64,000 nt of DNA from Paracyclopina nana (lineage: Eukaryota > Arthropoda > Copepoda > Cyclopoida > Cyclopettidae), in the NCBI GenBank assembly GCA_019096065.1, contig JAGUCH010000007.1, positions 394,501 through 458,500 of the forward strand, given 5' to 3'. The translations under genes were made by a program, and so were the position numbers. Below, piece after piece: positions 1 to 13,073 of the stretch. The notes under the pieces are model-generated. The model saw only the letters and a program-made list of their open reading frames with translations, searched no databases and was not told where the DNA came from. Numbering within the stretch: the stretch's first letter is position 1; every line of letters starts with the position of its first letter.

Positions 1-3000
1 ATTCCTTGAACTTGAGAATGCTTTTGATAATATTTTGGATGAGTTCTTGCAAATTCTCATCATTGGTTATGACCCTTATGCCAGCAGTGCTCACTTTGTA
101 TTTGAAGCTCAATTCATGCAGACTTTTCATGGTGTTAGACAAATGTTCCTCAACTGTGAACTCTTGTTTGGCCTTTTTTATAATAATTTTGATTTCTGCA
201 CTTTGTCGTTCCAATCCCAAGTTGACAAACTCTTCCAGTGTCAATTTGTTAATGATCAGTTCATCATCTTTGATGGCATCAAAGCCACATGCTTTGCTTA
301 TCAGCTCCCAATGTCTGTTTTTGATAGCCTTACTTCTGAAGTCTTCAATCAGGCTAAAATTAGCTTCAAAGATTGCTAGCTTGTTTTGCAATGTTAGATG
401 AATTTCTATTCTGCTGTCAAACTCCTTTTGTGAAAACTTGTTCACCTCTTCTTTGAACAGGTTCAATTCTCCTATGACCTCACTGACATTGAGATTTTCA
501 ATCAAGTTAATGTTTGTCTGTTTTTCAAAAGTCTCCCACTCTGTAACCATGCTCCAGATATCTTTGAGATTGGTCAAGTTCTTTTCAAGATCTGCTACCT
601 TTTCATCAAAATGTTCTATATTGTCTTTGATGTCATAAGATTCCACTCCCGCTGTAATGTTTTCTAGCTTGCTTTGGAAGCTTGCAATTTCTGTCAGAGC
701 CTCTTCACTTTTCCAGCTAGAGGTGTAAGGGGCTTGAACTTTGTAGCTCAAAATGAGTTCCTCAAAAGCTTTGCTGATAATCTTCAAGTGCTTCATTTGC
801 TCCATTGACTTGATGCTAGCATCTCTTTGCTGAAGCAGAATTTGATTCTTGTCCTTCTTGATGGACAAGTACTCTTTTTCTATGTCAGATGTTGTCTGCA
901 TTGCAAGTGATGTATTGATGCCATTCCGAGATAGCAAACTGAGCACCTTGTTGGTGTCTTTGATGTTCTTTTCAATCCTTTGCAAAACTTCATCCATGTA
1001 ATCTTCTTTTCCCTGAAGTTCTCCTGTTGCAATAAGCTCAGAAAGATCAGATAAGAGTGCTTGAGATTCATCTGTGTTGACTTCAACTAAAGCGCACAGA
1101 ATCCCGATAAATTCTTTCTCCCAAGTTTTGCAATAATTCAAGACTTCTCTCAAGAACCCAGTTGCATCAATTAGGGCAAAGGAAACCCACTTCTTCTTGA
1201 AGATCCCACCTGCAACTTCAGAAATATTCTTGAGCTTTGTCAAGTCCTTCAAGAAGGAATCAACATCAGTGCACTCCTCTTTATAATAGTCTAGCACACT
1301 GTCTGGCTGAAGAGTCCAAAAGTCTTTTAAAGGGTTCAGAGTGAGAAGGTACTTTTGTATGTTTGTGTAACTTGCTTCTACCTCATTCTGCAAGATCTTT
1401 TCTAGTACAATGAGCTCTGGTTCACTGTCAATTCTGTTACTTATGGCATTGGACCATGTCTTGTCAGAAATCACCCTTGTGACTGCATTGGCTGCAGTCT
1501 CTTTGAATGAATCCAAGAATAAGCAAACATCTTTCCCTAGGTGGTCCAATGTTAGCACTTTGTTCTGAAGTGCCACATTCAACCTTATGATTGGCTTATT
1601 TTGAGGTCTGTGCAGGAGTACAGCCAATGTCTAGTTAGAAATGTTAACTTTTAAGATGCTGAAAACTACTGAAATAATTTATTTTCTTACCTTCATGCTC
1701 TTTGCTAGACCATTGACCACTGCATCTGCAAGCTTTGATGCAACTGCCATTTTGTAGTTGCTCCACTGAAGATTGTCATCAACCAGTTCCTGAATGTCTA
1801 CCAGAGATCTGATTTTCTTGACTTGTGTTAATATAGAGTTGCATCTGCTCTTTACTAGTTCTGCTTGATTGTGAATTTGATTGAATTGGACCTTGCAGAA
1901 TTTATCAGGATCTTGCTCTCCTGAGAGTTCATCAATCTTCACAAAGTTCAACTCTTTGACATCATTCAGGAATCCTTGGATGATTCCATTCATCTTTTTG
2001 TACTCAATGATTTCTCGAGTGAGAATCCAAATTGTCTCTTCGCACATTTTGCACCATCCCACCACTTGAGCTTGCTCAGCCCAGGTTATTTTGTAAATGC
2101 CATTCCAGATTCTTCTTTCCAGGTTGAGGACTTTGCCCCTGAAGACTCCCTTTTCTTGCAAGGATAGTCTACAAGCAAAGAAAGCATTGTACTCTGTCAC
2201 CAGCCTTGCAACTAGAGATATGTTGATTTGATGGATGTGCTGTCTATTGAACTGGGATGTTCTACTAGAAACAATTGAAAGTCCAAGACATTCCAACATT
2301 CTTGTGATGAAGGGAACCACTGGGAACTCCCTTGAAACGTTGATATCTAAAGCCCCCTCAAATCCAGCAGATCTGTTGATCAAAAACTGCTTGAAGTCAC
2401 TTTCCATGCCATCTAGAAAATGGGTGTTTTTTCTGAAGTCAACAAGCATGTTTTCAAGACTTTTCTTAAGTGGAGACCTGATCCTGTTTATTGATTTGAG
2501 TTTTTGCACATCTCCAAGGAAAACATTACTGCTTGTGACATCATCAATAACAGCATTGCCTCTTTGAATCAATCCATGAGCCCGAATAAAGTTCACTATC
2601 AAAGAAGGATAGCTCAGTTTTGTGTAGTTAAGTCTTTGTTTAGCCTCATGGATTAGCCTGGACAACTCACTGTACAGTTGCTTTCCAACTGCATCAGCTC
2701 TCAAGAAGTAGGTGTCCCTCACCCTTGCTCTTTCAGACATTGAGTGGAAAGTGTCCAATATTTCACATTGTTCTTTGATGTTTGAAACTCCCTCAAAGCT
2801 GGCTTTCAGAGCATCCAAAATCATTGAGTCAATATTGTGCATTTCTTTTCTGAATGCCACAAAATAGGCACCTAATTCATCATCTTTGATGTCCAAGCAC
2901 TTGTGCCTCACCTAAACAAGACAATATCATTAATTGCCTGAAGTTATTTAATAGTTTTTAATTAAGTTTTACCTGGCTTATGTTAGATAGAAGCTTGCTG

Positions 3001-4766
3001 TATTCTAGATAAATTCTGCTTATTTGCCTTTCATTGTCCAGCTTTGAGCTAGTTTCTTCTTGGCCAGAGAAAGCGCTAAAGAGTTGCCCATTTGCTTGAC
3101 AGATTTCATACAAATCCTTGCATCTTCTGATAAAAGCCATTGTGGATCCAAACATGTTTCCCTCATACAGGTTAATGTTGAAGTGCTTCTTGTGGATCTG
3201 TACAACATACTCATTGATTGTTTTCCAGCTCATGCAAAGCTTGAGTGCATTAAACACATGAATAGCTCCTTCATTGCTTTTGCTCAAAAAAATCTTGTCA
3301 ACATTTATCATCTTCATTGCTCTGCTCATCACCTCCTCACAAAGAATTTGAAAAAATTGACTTCTACTCCTGCAAAAAATATTTCTCTTTTAAGCAATTG
3401 AATGAGACATGTAGGCTTACCAATTGTCAGGAAGGTTTGCATTTTCCAAAACTATGGCTGCATCAGTGGCAGCTGTCCTCAGAAAATGCTTACACTGATT
3501 GACATTATCATTGTTTCTCAAGTTGATGAAAGCTTCATCAAGTGACTTCAATATGGCATGTTTATCTGTTAAGGATTTCTCAAAGATGGAAATTTCCTTT
3601 CTGAGCAACATGAAATCAAACATTTCCCCATGATTTGGGATTTCCATTGCCAGTTCTTCCACTGCCATTTTGAGCTTTTTGAAAAGAACCATTCTTTCTT
3701 TGATTTTAGCAATGAGCATAGTGTGATTGGTTGTGCAAGCAATGGCTTCATTATTTCCCACCAAATATGTTTGAATTTCATCAGTGAAGAAGTCCACCAT
3801 TCCTGAATCGATGAATTATCAGCTGTTATCTTCGCTGTACCTCATAACTAATTTACCCTGCTGAAGCTTGAGGGAGCTTTGGCAGACAATAACACCATCA
3901 CTGCTATCAAAGCTTGTGACATCTGTGAAAAGACCCTTTTTGTCTTTGCTCCTGGTAGCATGGATGAAGAAAAAGTAGTCAGACTCTGTAGGATCATCAT
4001 TGTTGCCTGAAAAGGAGCTCAAATATATTTAGGCCATCCTAACATAAGAACATTTGGACCAATATGGATTTTTTGCAAAAAACATTGAATACTTTAATTA
4101 TCAGTTTCTAAATGGTTGTTTCATCTGCTATTTTTGAAATAAACAATTCATAATTTGCAAGAAAAACATCCATGCAAGTTTGAAAATCATTGCACAATGT
4201 ACAATCTTATCATCAATTTAAGCGCTAATTATTTCTCAAGATATGGACAAAAATTTTAATTTCTCTGAGTTTCTTGCTACTAATCAAAATCCGAGAAATG
4301 TATAAATACAACATGAAAATAAGGTTTTTAGTCTTGTTGAAAGCTTCTTTCTACTATTTTACTATCTCATATTTTGTGGTCTTATTGTCTAGAAGGGACT
4401 TTTGACCTAAGTACAATTTAATAATATGAGTTGGAAAATATCATACTTTTTAACTTCTTCAAATTAAGTGGGATGTTGATCAACTTTAAGGTCACACTTG
4501 GCAATTTTAATTTAGTTAAGTTTTGATGAATTACTTGAGCTCAGTGAAGATTGTGGAGTGGTACCAGGTGATCTTGTGCTTCCAAAGGAAAATGTTCCTC
4601 TATGAAATGCCAAAAGTGATGAAACTCCACATCTAAGTACTTTCATAGAATCATCAATGGCTGTTGTTGTGGTAGCAAAAGAAGAGGATTCTCCTCCACC
4701 ACTAGAAACACTAAGCCTTTTTGAAGCACTTGAGTCAAAACTCACATTATCTCTTGAAGTAGACAT
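1..4766 (-). CDS. Axonemal-type dynein heavy chain, N-terminal tail (partial)
   Basis: The product is the force-generating chain of a ciliary or flagellar dynein; only the cargo/assembly tail lies in the window. Proposed exons are 4766-4535, 4006-3857, 3802-3421, about 3315-2973, 2911-1691 and 1630 to the left edge, roughly 1,320 residues. The 2911-1691 exon matches the DHC_N1 tail in order, including the RIWNGIYKITWAEQ stretch. The 1630-1 exon carries the DHC_N2 linker, with a helix reading NRHWELISKACGFDAI followed by the usual LTLEEFVNLGL. The first exon is Ser/Thr-rich and begins MSTSRDN. All junctions keep phase except 3421 to about 3315, where the best acceptor is unclear. The six AAA modules would lie to the left, outside the window. 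The sequence is too diverged for me to assign a specific DNAH paralogue. The gene is strongly CpG-depleted. Confidence 0.88.
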
Positions 4767-5162
4767 GTTTTGTTATGGATTCTTACCACTGTTAAATCAA
4801 TATGTATCCACCCCTAAAAACACAGAGTTCTCACTCATTCACTACATAACATTTAAGGTAAGACTGAAAGCAGATTATTGATCACACATTGAATGAATCA
4901 TGGTTAATGCTTTGCATGTCATCCAAATCAATACTATAATTTTTTGAGCCACAAATAGAAGGCAGATGACATTGAGTGCACATTCTTCTCCTTTTTTGGC
5001 CATGGTATATAATAAATACCTTCCACCATTTGGCATTCTTGACAACAATGCACCTCCCAAATTCCACATTTATGAAGAGTCAATATTAAAAAGTGATGCT
5101 ATGGCCTACATAGCCCTTCACTTCAGTTCTCTTTTATGCTTTGACATGAAAAGTCCACCATC
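4767..5162. promoter_or_regulatory. Divergent intergenic region, dynein / MOXD-like gene
   Basis: About 400 bp separate the proposed dynein start (reading left) from the monooxygenase start (reading right), so both promoters should lie here. I see no clear TATA box or repeat. Short open frames in this stretch show no recognisable motif. Confidence 0.45.
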
Positions 5163-7700
5163 ATGTTGATCATCCTATTTTTGTTCTCTTCAATTTTCCA
5201 ACTTGGAGCATCTGTGAAACCTTTGTTTTTGCCCCTAGTTGAAACTTCTGCAATTTATGACCTAAAATTGAATTCTGAGCTGAGCTTGCATTGGCAAATT
5301 GATTGGGATAACAATGAGCTCATCTTTGAAGTGACTTACACAAAGCCCAATTCAAATGGAAAGGCTTTCAAAGGTAAGAAAGCCAATTGTTAAGGGCAAT
5401 TTTTTGGGTGCTACAGCTAAGACCTAAAAGTGGGGCATATTATAATAGTAGCTGATTTTTTTATTATATCCTTAGCAAGTTCTCAGGTTGGGTTTTTGAG
5501 TGAAAAACATAATCTTTTTTGTAACTTCACGTTTCACAAAACTAAATTGTAATTGTAATTCATAATTTATTTTCTGAGTCCTAAATTATGAGGCAAAATA
5601 TACTCACTAAAATTAAAATATCTTTTCTGAAAAAAGCACATTCAAAGAAGCAAATGCCCTGTGGGTGCAAAAATGTGGGTCTTAGCACGTTTTCCCAATT
5701 TTTTTTATTACGCTTCCACCATCTGAAAACATTTCTTTTTCAGACTGGATTGGCATTGGATTCTCTGACTATGGAGAGCCCCAAAATGCAGATTTATGCA
5801 TTTTATGGACTGATTGGAAAGGAAGGATTTTTTTGGAGGTTTAGTTCAAATGCTTTCCTTCTTTGACCCTTAAGCAAATTATATTTTAGGATGTGCACAC
5901 AAATCTTAATGAGACACAAGTTATAGAGGATGAAAGCCAGGATTGTTCTGAATTCCATGCTCAGGTTTTGCCCAGAGGTGGAGTGACTTTTACTTTCAGG
6001 AGAAAGTTTAACACATGTGACCCAGATGACTACATTATTGAGGTAAATGCTTGTTAATTATTCATCAAATGCATCAGTGGATTAGCTCCATGCATCTTCA
6101 GGATGGAACCACACATGTCATTTGGGCAACTGGAAATGGGCCTCTATACAGCTTGAATAATATCAATATTGGTAGTCCCAATCTGGCAGATTTTGGTAAG
6201 AGTAGCATGCCTCCTTTGAAGCAGCCATGAATCCCTAATTAAGTTTTACCAACAGGTTTTACCCGGACTAGACTTCTAAAGGTGGATATACCAACTGACT
6301 TCCCTAAGGACTCCCAACTTTTAGAAATTAGACACTCAGTTGAGCTTCCATCAGATGACACTACTTACTGGTGCTCCATTCACAAATTGCCTTCAGTTTT
6401 CTCCCAAAAGCATCATGCAATACAAGTAAATTCAAATTTTTGAGCTGAAAAAAAAGCAGTGCTCTTATCAAAAGTACTTCTAATGAAATTTGGAAGAAAA
6501 ACACTCTTTGTGATAGCTTTGCAGATTGCTGTAGAAAAGTGTACCAATAAGTTTTTCCCCTCCACAGTATGAGCCAATTAAGGCAAAGGGCAATGAACAC
6601 TTGCTGCACCACATGGAAGTTTTCCACTGTGTGCCACAGCCAGGTGGAGATTCTAATGATTTCCCATTATGGTCTGGACCTTGTGGCTCAGCTGAGGCTC
6701 CTGCAAAACTTTCTCAGTGCAAAAAAGTATTGGCAGCCTGGGCCATTGGGGCTGGCCCCTTTACCTACCCACCAGAGGCTGGACTTACCATTGGAGGAGA
6801 GGACTTTGGCAGCCTCTATGTCATGCTGGAAGTGCATTACAACAATGAAGGCTTGCAATCTGGTAAACTGCATTATTTGATGGCTGACATCACAAGAAAT
6901 ACAGCTTTTATGTTTGAGCAGGAGTTAAGGACAATTCTGGTATGAGATTTGTTGTCACTCAACATTTGAGGCCATTTGATGCTGGTATCATGGAATTAGG
7001 CCTTGTGTACACAGATAAAATGGCCATTCCACCACAACAACACTCTTTTCCTTTACATGGCTACTGTTTGCCAGAGTGCAGTGCTGTTGTAATACATACT
7101 CTTGCTAATTTTTGGTATTTTAGATTTTTTTTTGAAATCTTTTCAGGGATTTCCTTCAGAAGGCATCACTATTTTTGGCTCACAGTTGCATACACATGGA
7201 ACAGGATTTCAAGTGGAAACCAGACACTTTAGAGAAGGTAAGAAATTGATCAAATCAACCAATATTAACTTGAAGTTTCAATTTTTTTAGGTCAAGAGCT
7301 TTCTGAAGTCAATAGAGATAATCATTATTCCACTCACTTTCAAGAAATCAGATCTTTAAGGAAACCAGCAAAAGTTCTACCAGTGACATTTAATCAGTTA
7401 ACTATAATACATGCATGGTGTATTACTTAATTTTATTTAGGGAGATGAACTGGTTACATCTTGCTGGTATTCTACTATGGACAAAGACAGAGCTACTGTC
7501 GGTGGATTCACGTATGCCTCTATTGTGTGCATTAAAGCCAAAATGAAAGCTAAAAATTCAATTTTTACACATTCAGGTTTGCAGATGAAATGTGTGTCAA
7601 CTACATTCACTATTTTCCTCGAGCTGAAAGCTTGGAAGTTTGCAAAAGTTCAGTGGATGGGCAAGCACTCAATGACTATTTTGACTTCCTTGCACAGTAA
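5163..7700 (+). CDS. MOXD1: DBH-like copper monooxygenase (MOXD family)
   Basis: This is a secretory copper type II, ascorbate-dependent monooxygenase-like protein of the dopamine beta-hydroxylase/MOXD group; its substrate is unknown. Eleven exons (5163-5373, 5744-5838, 5890-6042, 6102-6195, 6256-6425, 6568-6862, 6922-7088, 7147-7237, 7291-7382, 7441-7511, 7577-7700) join in phase to 520 residues. It starts with a signal peptide (MLIILFLFSSIFQLGAS), then a DOMON domain (HWQIDWDNN ... DWIGIGFSDYG). The catalytic halves carry the LLHHMEVFHC copper-A motif, the SQLHTHGTG copper-B histidines and the GGFTFADEMC methionine ligand, and the usual paired cysteines are present. Human MOXD1 has about 613 residues, so the C-terminal ~90 are absent: the frame stops at TAA 7698-7700, which overlaps a good donor (GTAAGC). 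All metal ligands are intact. Confidence 0.9.
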
Positions 7701-7715
7701 GCCTTTTGGGTCAAA

Positions 7716-9946
7716 TTATGGGCCTAAATTGGGTCTTCTGGGGTCATGATCAGGTGGGCCAATTTCATTCCTTTCATCTGGAGAAATGTAGCCCATTTCT
7801 ATGAACTTTTTGGGCTCATCATAACCAAACATGTCAAAGTCAATTTTGTATGCATGATACAGCTGAATGATGATGCTCCTAGGCAAATCACTAAAGAACT
7901 TTTTGGCTCTGTCCTCAGGATCTTCACTTTGTCTCTGGTCATTCAGCCTTAGGCCTGTATTGACCTTGTCCTGTAAAAAAAGTATTTCAATTTATCCCTA
8001 AACTTGACAAGTGTCAGTCTTCAAAATTGAAAGCAAATTCAGGTTGGTGCCTTAAAAAATTCCTATTTGATTTGAAAAAGAAGAATCATCACAGAAAGTA
8101 GAATGTTTGAGCACCTCCAGTCCATATTCTTTGACAAAAAAGTCAAAGTCAGATTGGAACTCTTCAGCACTTCCAATCATGTCAAAGTCCAGTGCACAAA
8201 AGGGACAGCTGTACCATTGAGGCCTGAAGTGGATGTCCAAATACTCTATTCCTATCCTTTTTGACTCATCCACAATAAATTGTGCAAACTCCAATGGAGT
8301 TGGGTAGGGCAGGGGGTATTCAAAGTCCCCTGACAGCCTGTAATTAACCAGGATTCTGTCTCTCAGCCACTTGTATTCCATGGCTTCTTTTTTCACATCC
8401 CACTCATGCACAAACTTTTCAAGGTAGCCTGATGCCAATCTTGAAAATGGGTTTCTTACATAAGCCATCAGCAGCAGATTTTTGTTAGCCTCCTCAAGGC
8501 TGACATCAGCTGAAAGCATGTCATTTGCTTTAATTTTTTAAAGTGAGGAATAAACTTTTTTATTCAAATTCATTCTCCTCAACTGACAGCAAATCTGCAA
8601 GCTGGCAATCATGACTCATTTATAGCTAATCTGGCTTGAAACAGCCAACTTGCCAAAAAAAACTGTAACTTATTTAATATACTATGAAGCAACATGAAGC
8701 ATTGTCTCAATTTAGCTAGTGATGAGGAAAAGTGGCAAATATTGTCAAAAACATGAAAAAATGCCAAATTACAGGAAAGCAGCTGCCTGCTAAAAGTGAT
8801 ATTATTTATGGTATGGCTGAAACAAATGTGCAAAATTTAGAGTACCTGGAAGTGGATACAGCTCCTCTATCATGTAATCTCTCCACCTTCTCCTTTCTAT
8901 GTTGATGTCAACAAGGTGTTGTAGGTACTTGTCCCAATCCCACCCAGCTATGTTTATCATGTGAGTCACCAGGCTTGAGCTGGCCACCTTGTAGACACAA
9001 CACCATGCAAAGCCATGCTTGATGTCCCACCACATCTCCTTGCGCCATCTGGCTGAAAAATTGGCTGCATTGTTCCTTTCTAGCTTGGGGATCTGGTAGC
9101 GCTTCTTCTGGCAATAATTCTTCACACTGGCCAACCGGTTGGCATACTTGGCATGGGAGTGCTCCTTGATTCTCTGCACATTCTTTATGGTTTGAGGTTT
9201 CATGTAAAAGCTGAGGCTTCTGTTAACAGCTGACTTCTTACTGCTCACTAAATCAGCTGCTGCTGATTCTGATCCAAATTGAGTTAGAAAACTGAAAAAC
9301 ACTCATTCTTCATGACCTTTTCTGATTATTATTTCTTAGGGAAAAAAGATACTTAAATTGTTCGTTGCCAGTTGCTAGGACTCAAAAGACAAAGCTTTAC
9401 TTCTGCTTTTCCTTGTCTTTCATAAATTCATCTCAAAAGGAAGATGAATTCTCCTCATTAGCAGCAAGTGCAGTTATGTAAGGAAAAAGCTTTTCATATC
9501 AAACACTTCAATTACCTTCCGAGATCTTTGAGAAATGAGGCCACTGTTGCCACCAGGAGAAGAAAAATCAAAATGACCAAGAGCTTTCTGGTTCTGGCTG
9601 AGCACAGACTCATGCTTTTCTTCACACCATTCAATTTTGACTTGGAAAAGGCCCCATGATTACCTAAGCCTGCAAAATGATGGCACAGTAATTAGTCTTG
9701 TGACACACATGTGCCATTATCATGAGTTGTGTCCACTTTGGCAATTTTTCAAAAAGAGACACACATTTGCTTGCCTTTTTTATTACCTGATGAGTTGGAT
9801 GCACAATTCTTGACGTCATGCTGCATTATGACTGAATAAGAAGGTATTTCAATGTCCCTTCGGTCATTTTTGCTGCTGAAACAACCATTATTGTTGGCTG
9901 GCTCATGGGACAAATTGCGCTTTCTTCCCCAACTTGATCTTCTCAT
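7716..9946 (-). CDS. Golgi carbohydrate sulfotransferase (Sulfotransfer_2, CHST8-14 type)
   Basis: This enzyme transfers sulfate from PAPS to a sugar of chondroitin/dermatan or a related glycan in the Golgi lumen. Exons 9946-9787, 9669-9516, 9291-8846 and 8509-8052 join in phase. Exon 7970-7716 supplies a typical family C-terminus (LYHAYKIDFDMFGYD). The N-terminus is cytosolic, then a type II anchor follows basic residues (RKLLVILIFLLLVATVASF). CVYKVASSSLVTHM is the 5'-phosphosulfate loop, and VRNPFSRLASGYLEKF is the 3'-phosphate motif. Exon 8509-8052 ends in an in-frame TAA just after a run of six T, and no GT donor leads clearly into the last exon. Possible explanations are a weak donor (GAG|GTGCTC near 8114), a GC donor after a homopolymer indel, or real truncation. 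The exact acceptor sugar cannot be read from the sequence. Confidence 0.87.
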
Positions 9947-11898
9947 GATATCTGACTTGAGAAATTATCATTATGTGCACCTCTCATTTGGGGAAATGTT
10001 GGGAAAAATCTGCTGCTGTTGCTGATTTTCAAAAAGACCATTACAAGCGGTATATCAACAGATGTAACTTGTGTACACATGTGGTATTTCATACACACAC
10101 ATCCACACTAACAATATGTAGGTTGATTTGTAGCTTTGGCTTGCTGCTGCTGACTGCAATCTTTGCTTGAAAAATAATTCTATTCCTTTCATGAAAAATG
10201 ACTACACTTTAAGTAAAAATCCTCTCTTTCATCATCAAGAGTTACAAATTATATGGTATTTTGGGCTATTCATTACTATGTTTGCAAAATTCTTACATCC
10301 CACAGTGGGTCCCGTTGAAGCATTTTCCTCCATTTCTGATTTTTCGTCAAATCGGCAGTGCATTAGCAAAGCCCCTAAATGACTGTAAAACTCGAACTTT
10401 TAACTCTTTCTAGCAAAGTCTTACGCACATCCACGCACTTTTTTTGCAATCCAACCCTGTTCATATTACTTTTTCTCTAATTTGACAGTGTTATACAGTA
10501 TGAAGCTCCGAAACTGCACACAGCGGGCTGCTCTGAAGTAGTAAATAAACCGGCCGAATTGGCTGTAGCACGGTTGCATTTTCGGCGCTGCACCCTGTAG
10601 GTTGGACAACCTTGGACATAATAAGTTCTGCTAATATTTGGTTTAGTTTTACATGGAAATAGAAGAGTCATCTTTTTGGGTCAATTTTGACACTTATTTT
10701 AAATGAAATCCTGTTCTCTTGTGGCCTAAAATACTTAAACTAACTCTAATTAAAGGCTTCAACAAAAAAATCATAGTTCTAATGGAACAGTAAAAGCTTG
10801 TAGCCACTTTTTGACATTTCTTTTTTCTTAGATTTTTTTTATCAAAATCAGGATGCTTCTCAAACATGATCTTCAATTCACAAATCGAATTGAATTTAGA
10901 GCCTTTTAAATGGCCAATTCTGATCACCAAGAACCCATAGGAACTATTATAAGATAAAAAAGTGTTTGAAACTGGATTTCATAATTTAGCTGAAATGGAG
11001 AAATAAGGGTCTCCGTGGCCCACTGTGCATCCTTTGCTAACTAGGGAAAGTGACAGACTGAAATGTGGTATTGTAATCATGAAGAATTTACAGCAAAAAA
11101 AGCACACTGGGACCTCTTCCATTTTAACACACTAGAAAAAATATCTTAAAATTAAAATGCAATTTGGACTTGATTTTGAGTCAATTACTGTAGGTAAAAT
11201 CTTATATACATTTATGTGGGGATTTTTAAAAACTAGACTGAAAGCCTCCAGTGCATAGCAGTTTGCAAAAATTAACAATATTTTTTTGCATCTTTTAAAA
11301 ACTTCAAATTTCCTGCCTATTTTAAACCCATTATTATGATCTTGACTAAGCAAATACCAACAATAAATTCTAGTTTTAGACAGGGGATTTCAATTTGAAT
11401 CATCTACTATTCACTTTATTTAAACTTAGATGGAGCTAAAAAATGAAATTAATCTCAAGTTTTCATAAAAAGATTAAAAGTGACAAAAATATATGCTTTA
11501 AGAACAACTGGATAAAAGAACTTACGTCATATTTTATTATCCAATTTTTAGCAGAATCCACTTTAGAAAACATCAGCCATTTTGACATTGACACTTGTAT
11601 TTTTAGCAGAATCCAAGTGGAGTCTACTTAAGCAGGAAAAGCCATGATTTTGTATGAATAAACTAAAAATAGATACAAATTATTCAGCAATAGAGAACTT
11701 ACTTTTCTGCAGTCAATTCCTGACCCTGAAAAAAGCATATTTTTTTGGAATGCAGCTTGAAGAGATAAATTGTGATATGGCATGCACTTATGCACTTAAA
11801 TACCTTGAATTTGGCTCTATGCTTGCAAAAATATTGTGATGTATAGTGCATATGCTTGCTCTATGTGACTTTTACTAACTTTTTGACAATTTCACAGA
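9947..11898. other. Intergenic, no gene recognised
   Basis: This is about 1.95 kb of A+T-rich sequence between the sulfotransferase 5' end and the next plus-strand gene. Open frames are short, lack family motifs and have no convincing splice partners. No repeat or RNA gene was recognised. The 5' UTRs and promoters of both flanking genes should lie here. Confidence 0.5.
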
Positions 11899-12880
11899 AT
11901 GGATGGTCAAAATACAGACTCAAAGGGCAAAAATGTGACTGATAATTATCATTCCATTGACTGGACACCGCTGAGAGCTTCTGCTTTGCTGGCTTTCTAT
12001 GATGAAGCTCCTATTGAAATGCAATGTCAATCAGGAGCAGGTAATAATGCTATTCATGCATACACCTTACATAATAAAAAAATCATGTTTTAATTACATT
12101 TTGATATTTTGTTGATAAGCACAATCTTATGGCAAAACTTTTGTGTCAAATCAAATAGCAAATAATGATGAGATCTTGTCTTTCCCTCAAAGTGATTATG
12201 AGTTTGAAAATTGAAATTATTTCCATAAGTAAGTATTGCAAAAAATTCACTTTTTTGCAGGCTCTGCTTTGCCTGGAAAGTGGCATGACATGCAAAAGCC
12301 TCTGATTGATCTGACTGCAAAAAAGCCTCTGCAAAATTGCCTGCCTGGATCAAGCCAATCTTTTATTAGCCCTAATAGAAGATTAAGCTTGTTGAGTTTA
12401 CTGCAGCCTCCAAAAGATGATAAGAAATCTGCCTTCAGTCCTGCACCTAATGAATCAATTTATTATGATAAGAAAATCTTTATGAATGTAAGTGTGAGGT
12501 CATCAGCACATTCCTTAATTATGAATCAATTCTGTAACAATTTTTAGAAGAGGAATCAGAGAAAAAAGTCAGGATCACCTTTTAATGAAATGAGGAAAAG
12601 GGCTGGCTCACCTTTGAATGAAATGAGGAGAAAGAAATCTGGTCAAGCCACCAATGAAATGAAGAAAAGTGACATTTCATTGCATGAACTCATTAAGAAG
12701 AGAGATGAAGAAATTCCAATGGGAAACTACCAAAATGTTCCAAGTCCTCTTGATGACATCAGCTATGATACTGATTTTTCACAATTTTGGTCTGACTATG
12801 ACTCCTTTGGGTATGACAAGAGAGGTCTGGGTAGCATGAGAAAAAAGAAGAAAAATGGAAGCAATGACAAATATGCCTAA
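11899..12880 (+). CDS. Unrecognised basic protein with a short internal repeat
   Basis: Three exons (11899-12040, 12261-12487, 12548-12880) have clean GT-AG boundaries and matching phases and give 233 residues. I do not recognise the family. The first part is hydrophilic with a DWTPLRASALL segment. The middle is Pro/Ser-rich and includes SPNRRLSLLSLL. The last exon has an imperfect threefold repeat of about 12 residues built on K(K/R)(S/A)G..(F/L/T)NEM(R/K)(K/R), then an acidic-aromatic stretch (SQFWSDYDSFGYDKRG) and a basic end (MRKKKKNG). There is no signal peptide or membrane segment, so a nuclear or cytoplasmic protein is more likely than a secreted one. The YDKRG dibasic site might suggest a peptide precursor, but the missing signal sequence argues against it. 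It lies just upstream of chitin synthase in the same orientation. Confidence 0.6.
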
Positions 12881-13073
12881 AGCCTAGTAAAGCATGGATT
12901 TGACAAGTACTGCTGCTGTTCAGAATATGTTCAATGTTGATCCTCATAAGTTCCTTGATGATAAGAGTGTGTAAGAAGCAAAGAGTCCTTATCACCAATA
13001 ATAAAAGTCTCACTAATAACTGTACTACCCTCACAAAAACTACTTCATCCTTGTCTTCTTCATTTGGCTTGAG

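Noticed and set aside
6..638. Plus-strand open frames of 60-130 codons over the first 0.6 kb
   Set aside because: They lie antisense to the dynein DHC_N2 exon, which has family homology; the open frames follow from its codon composition.
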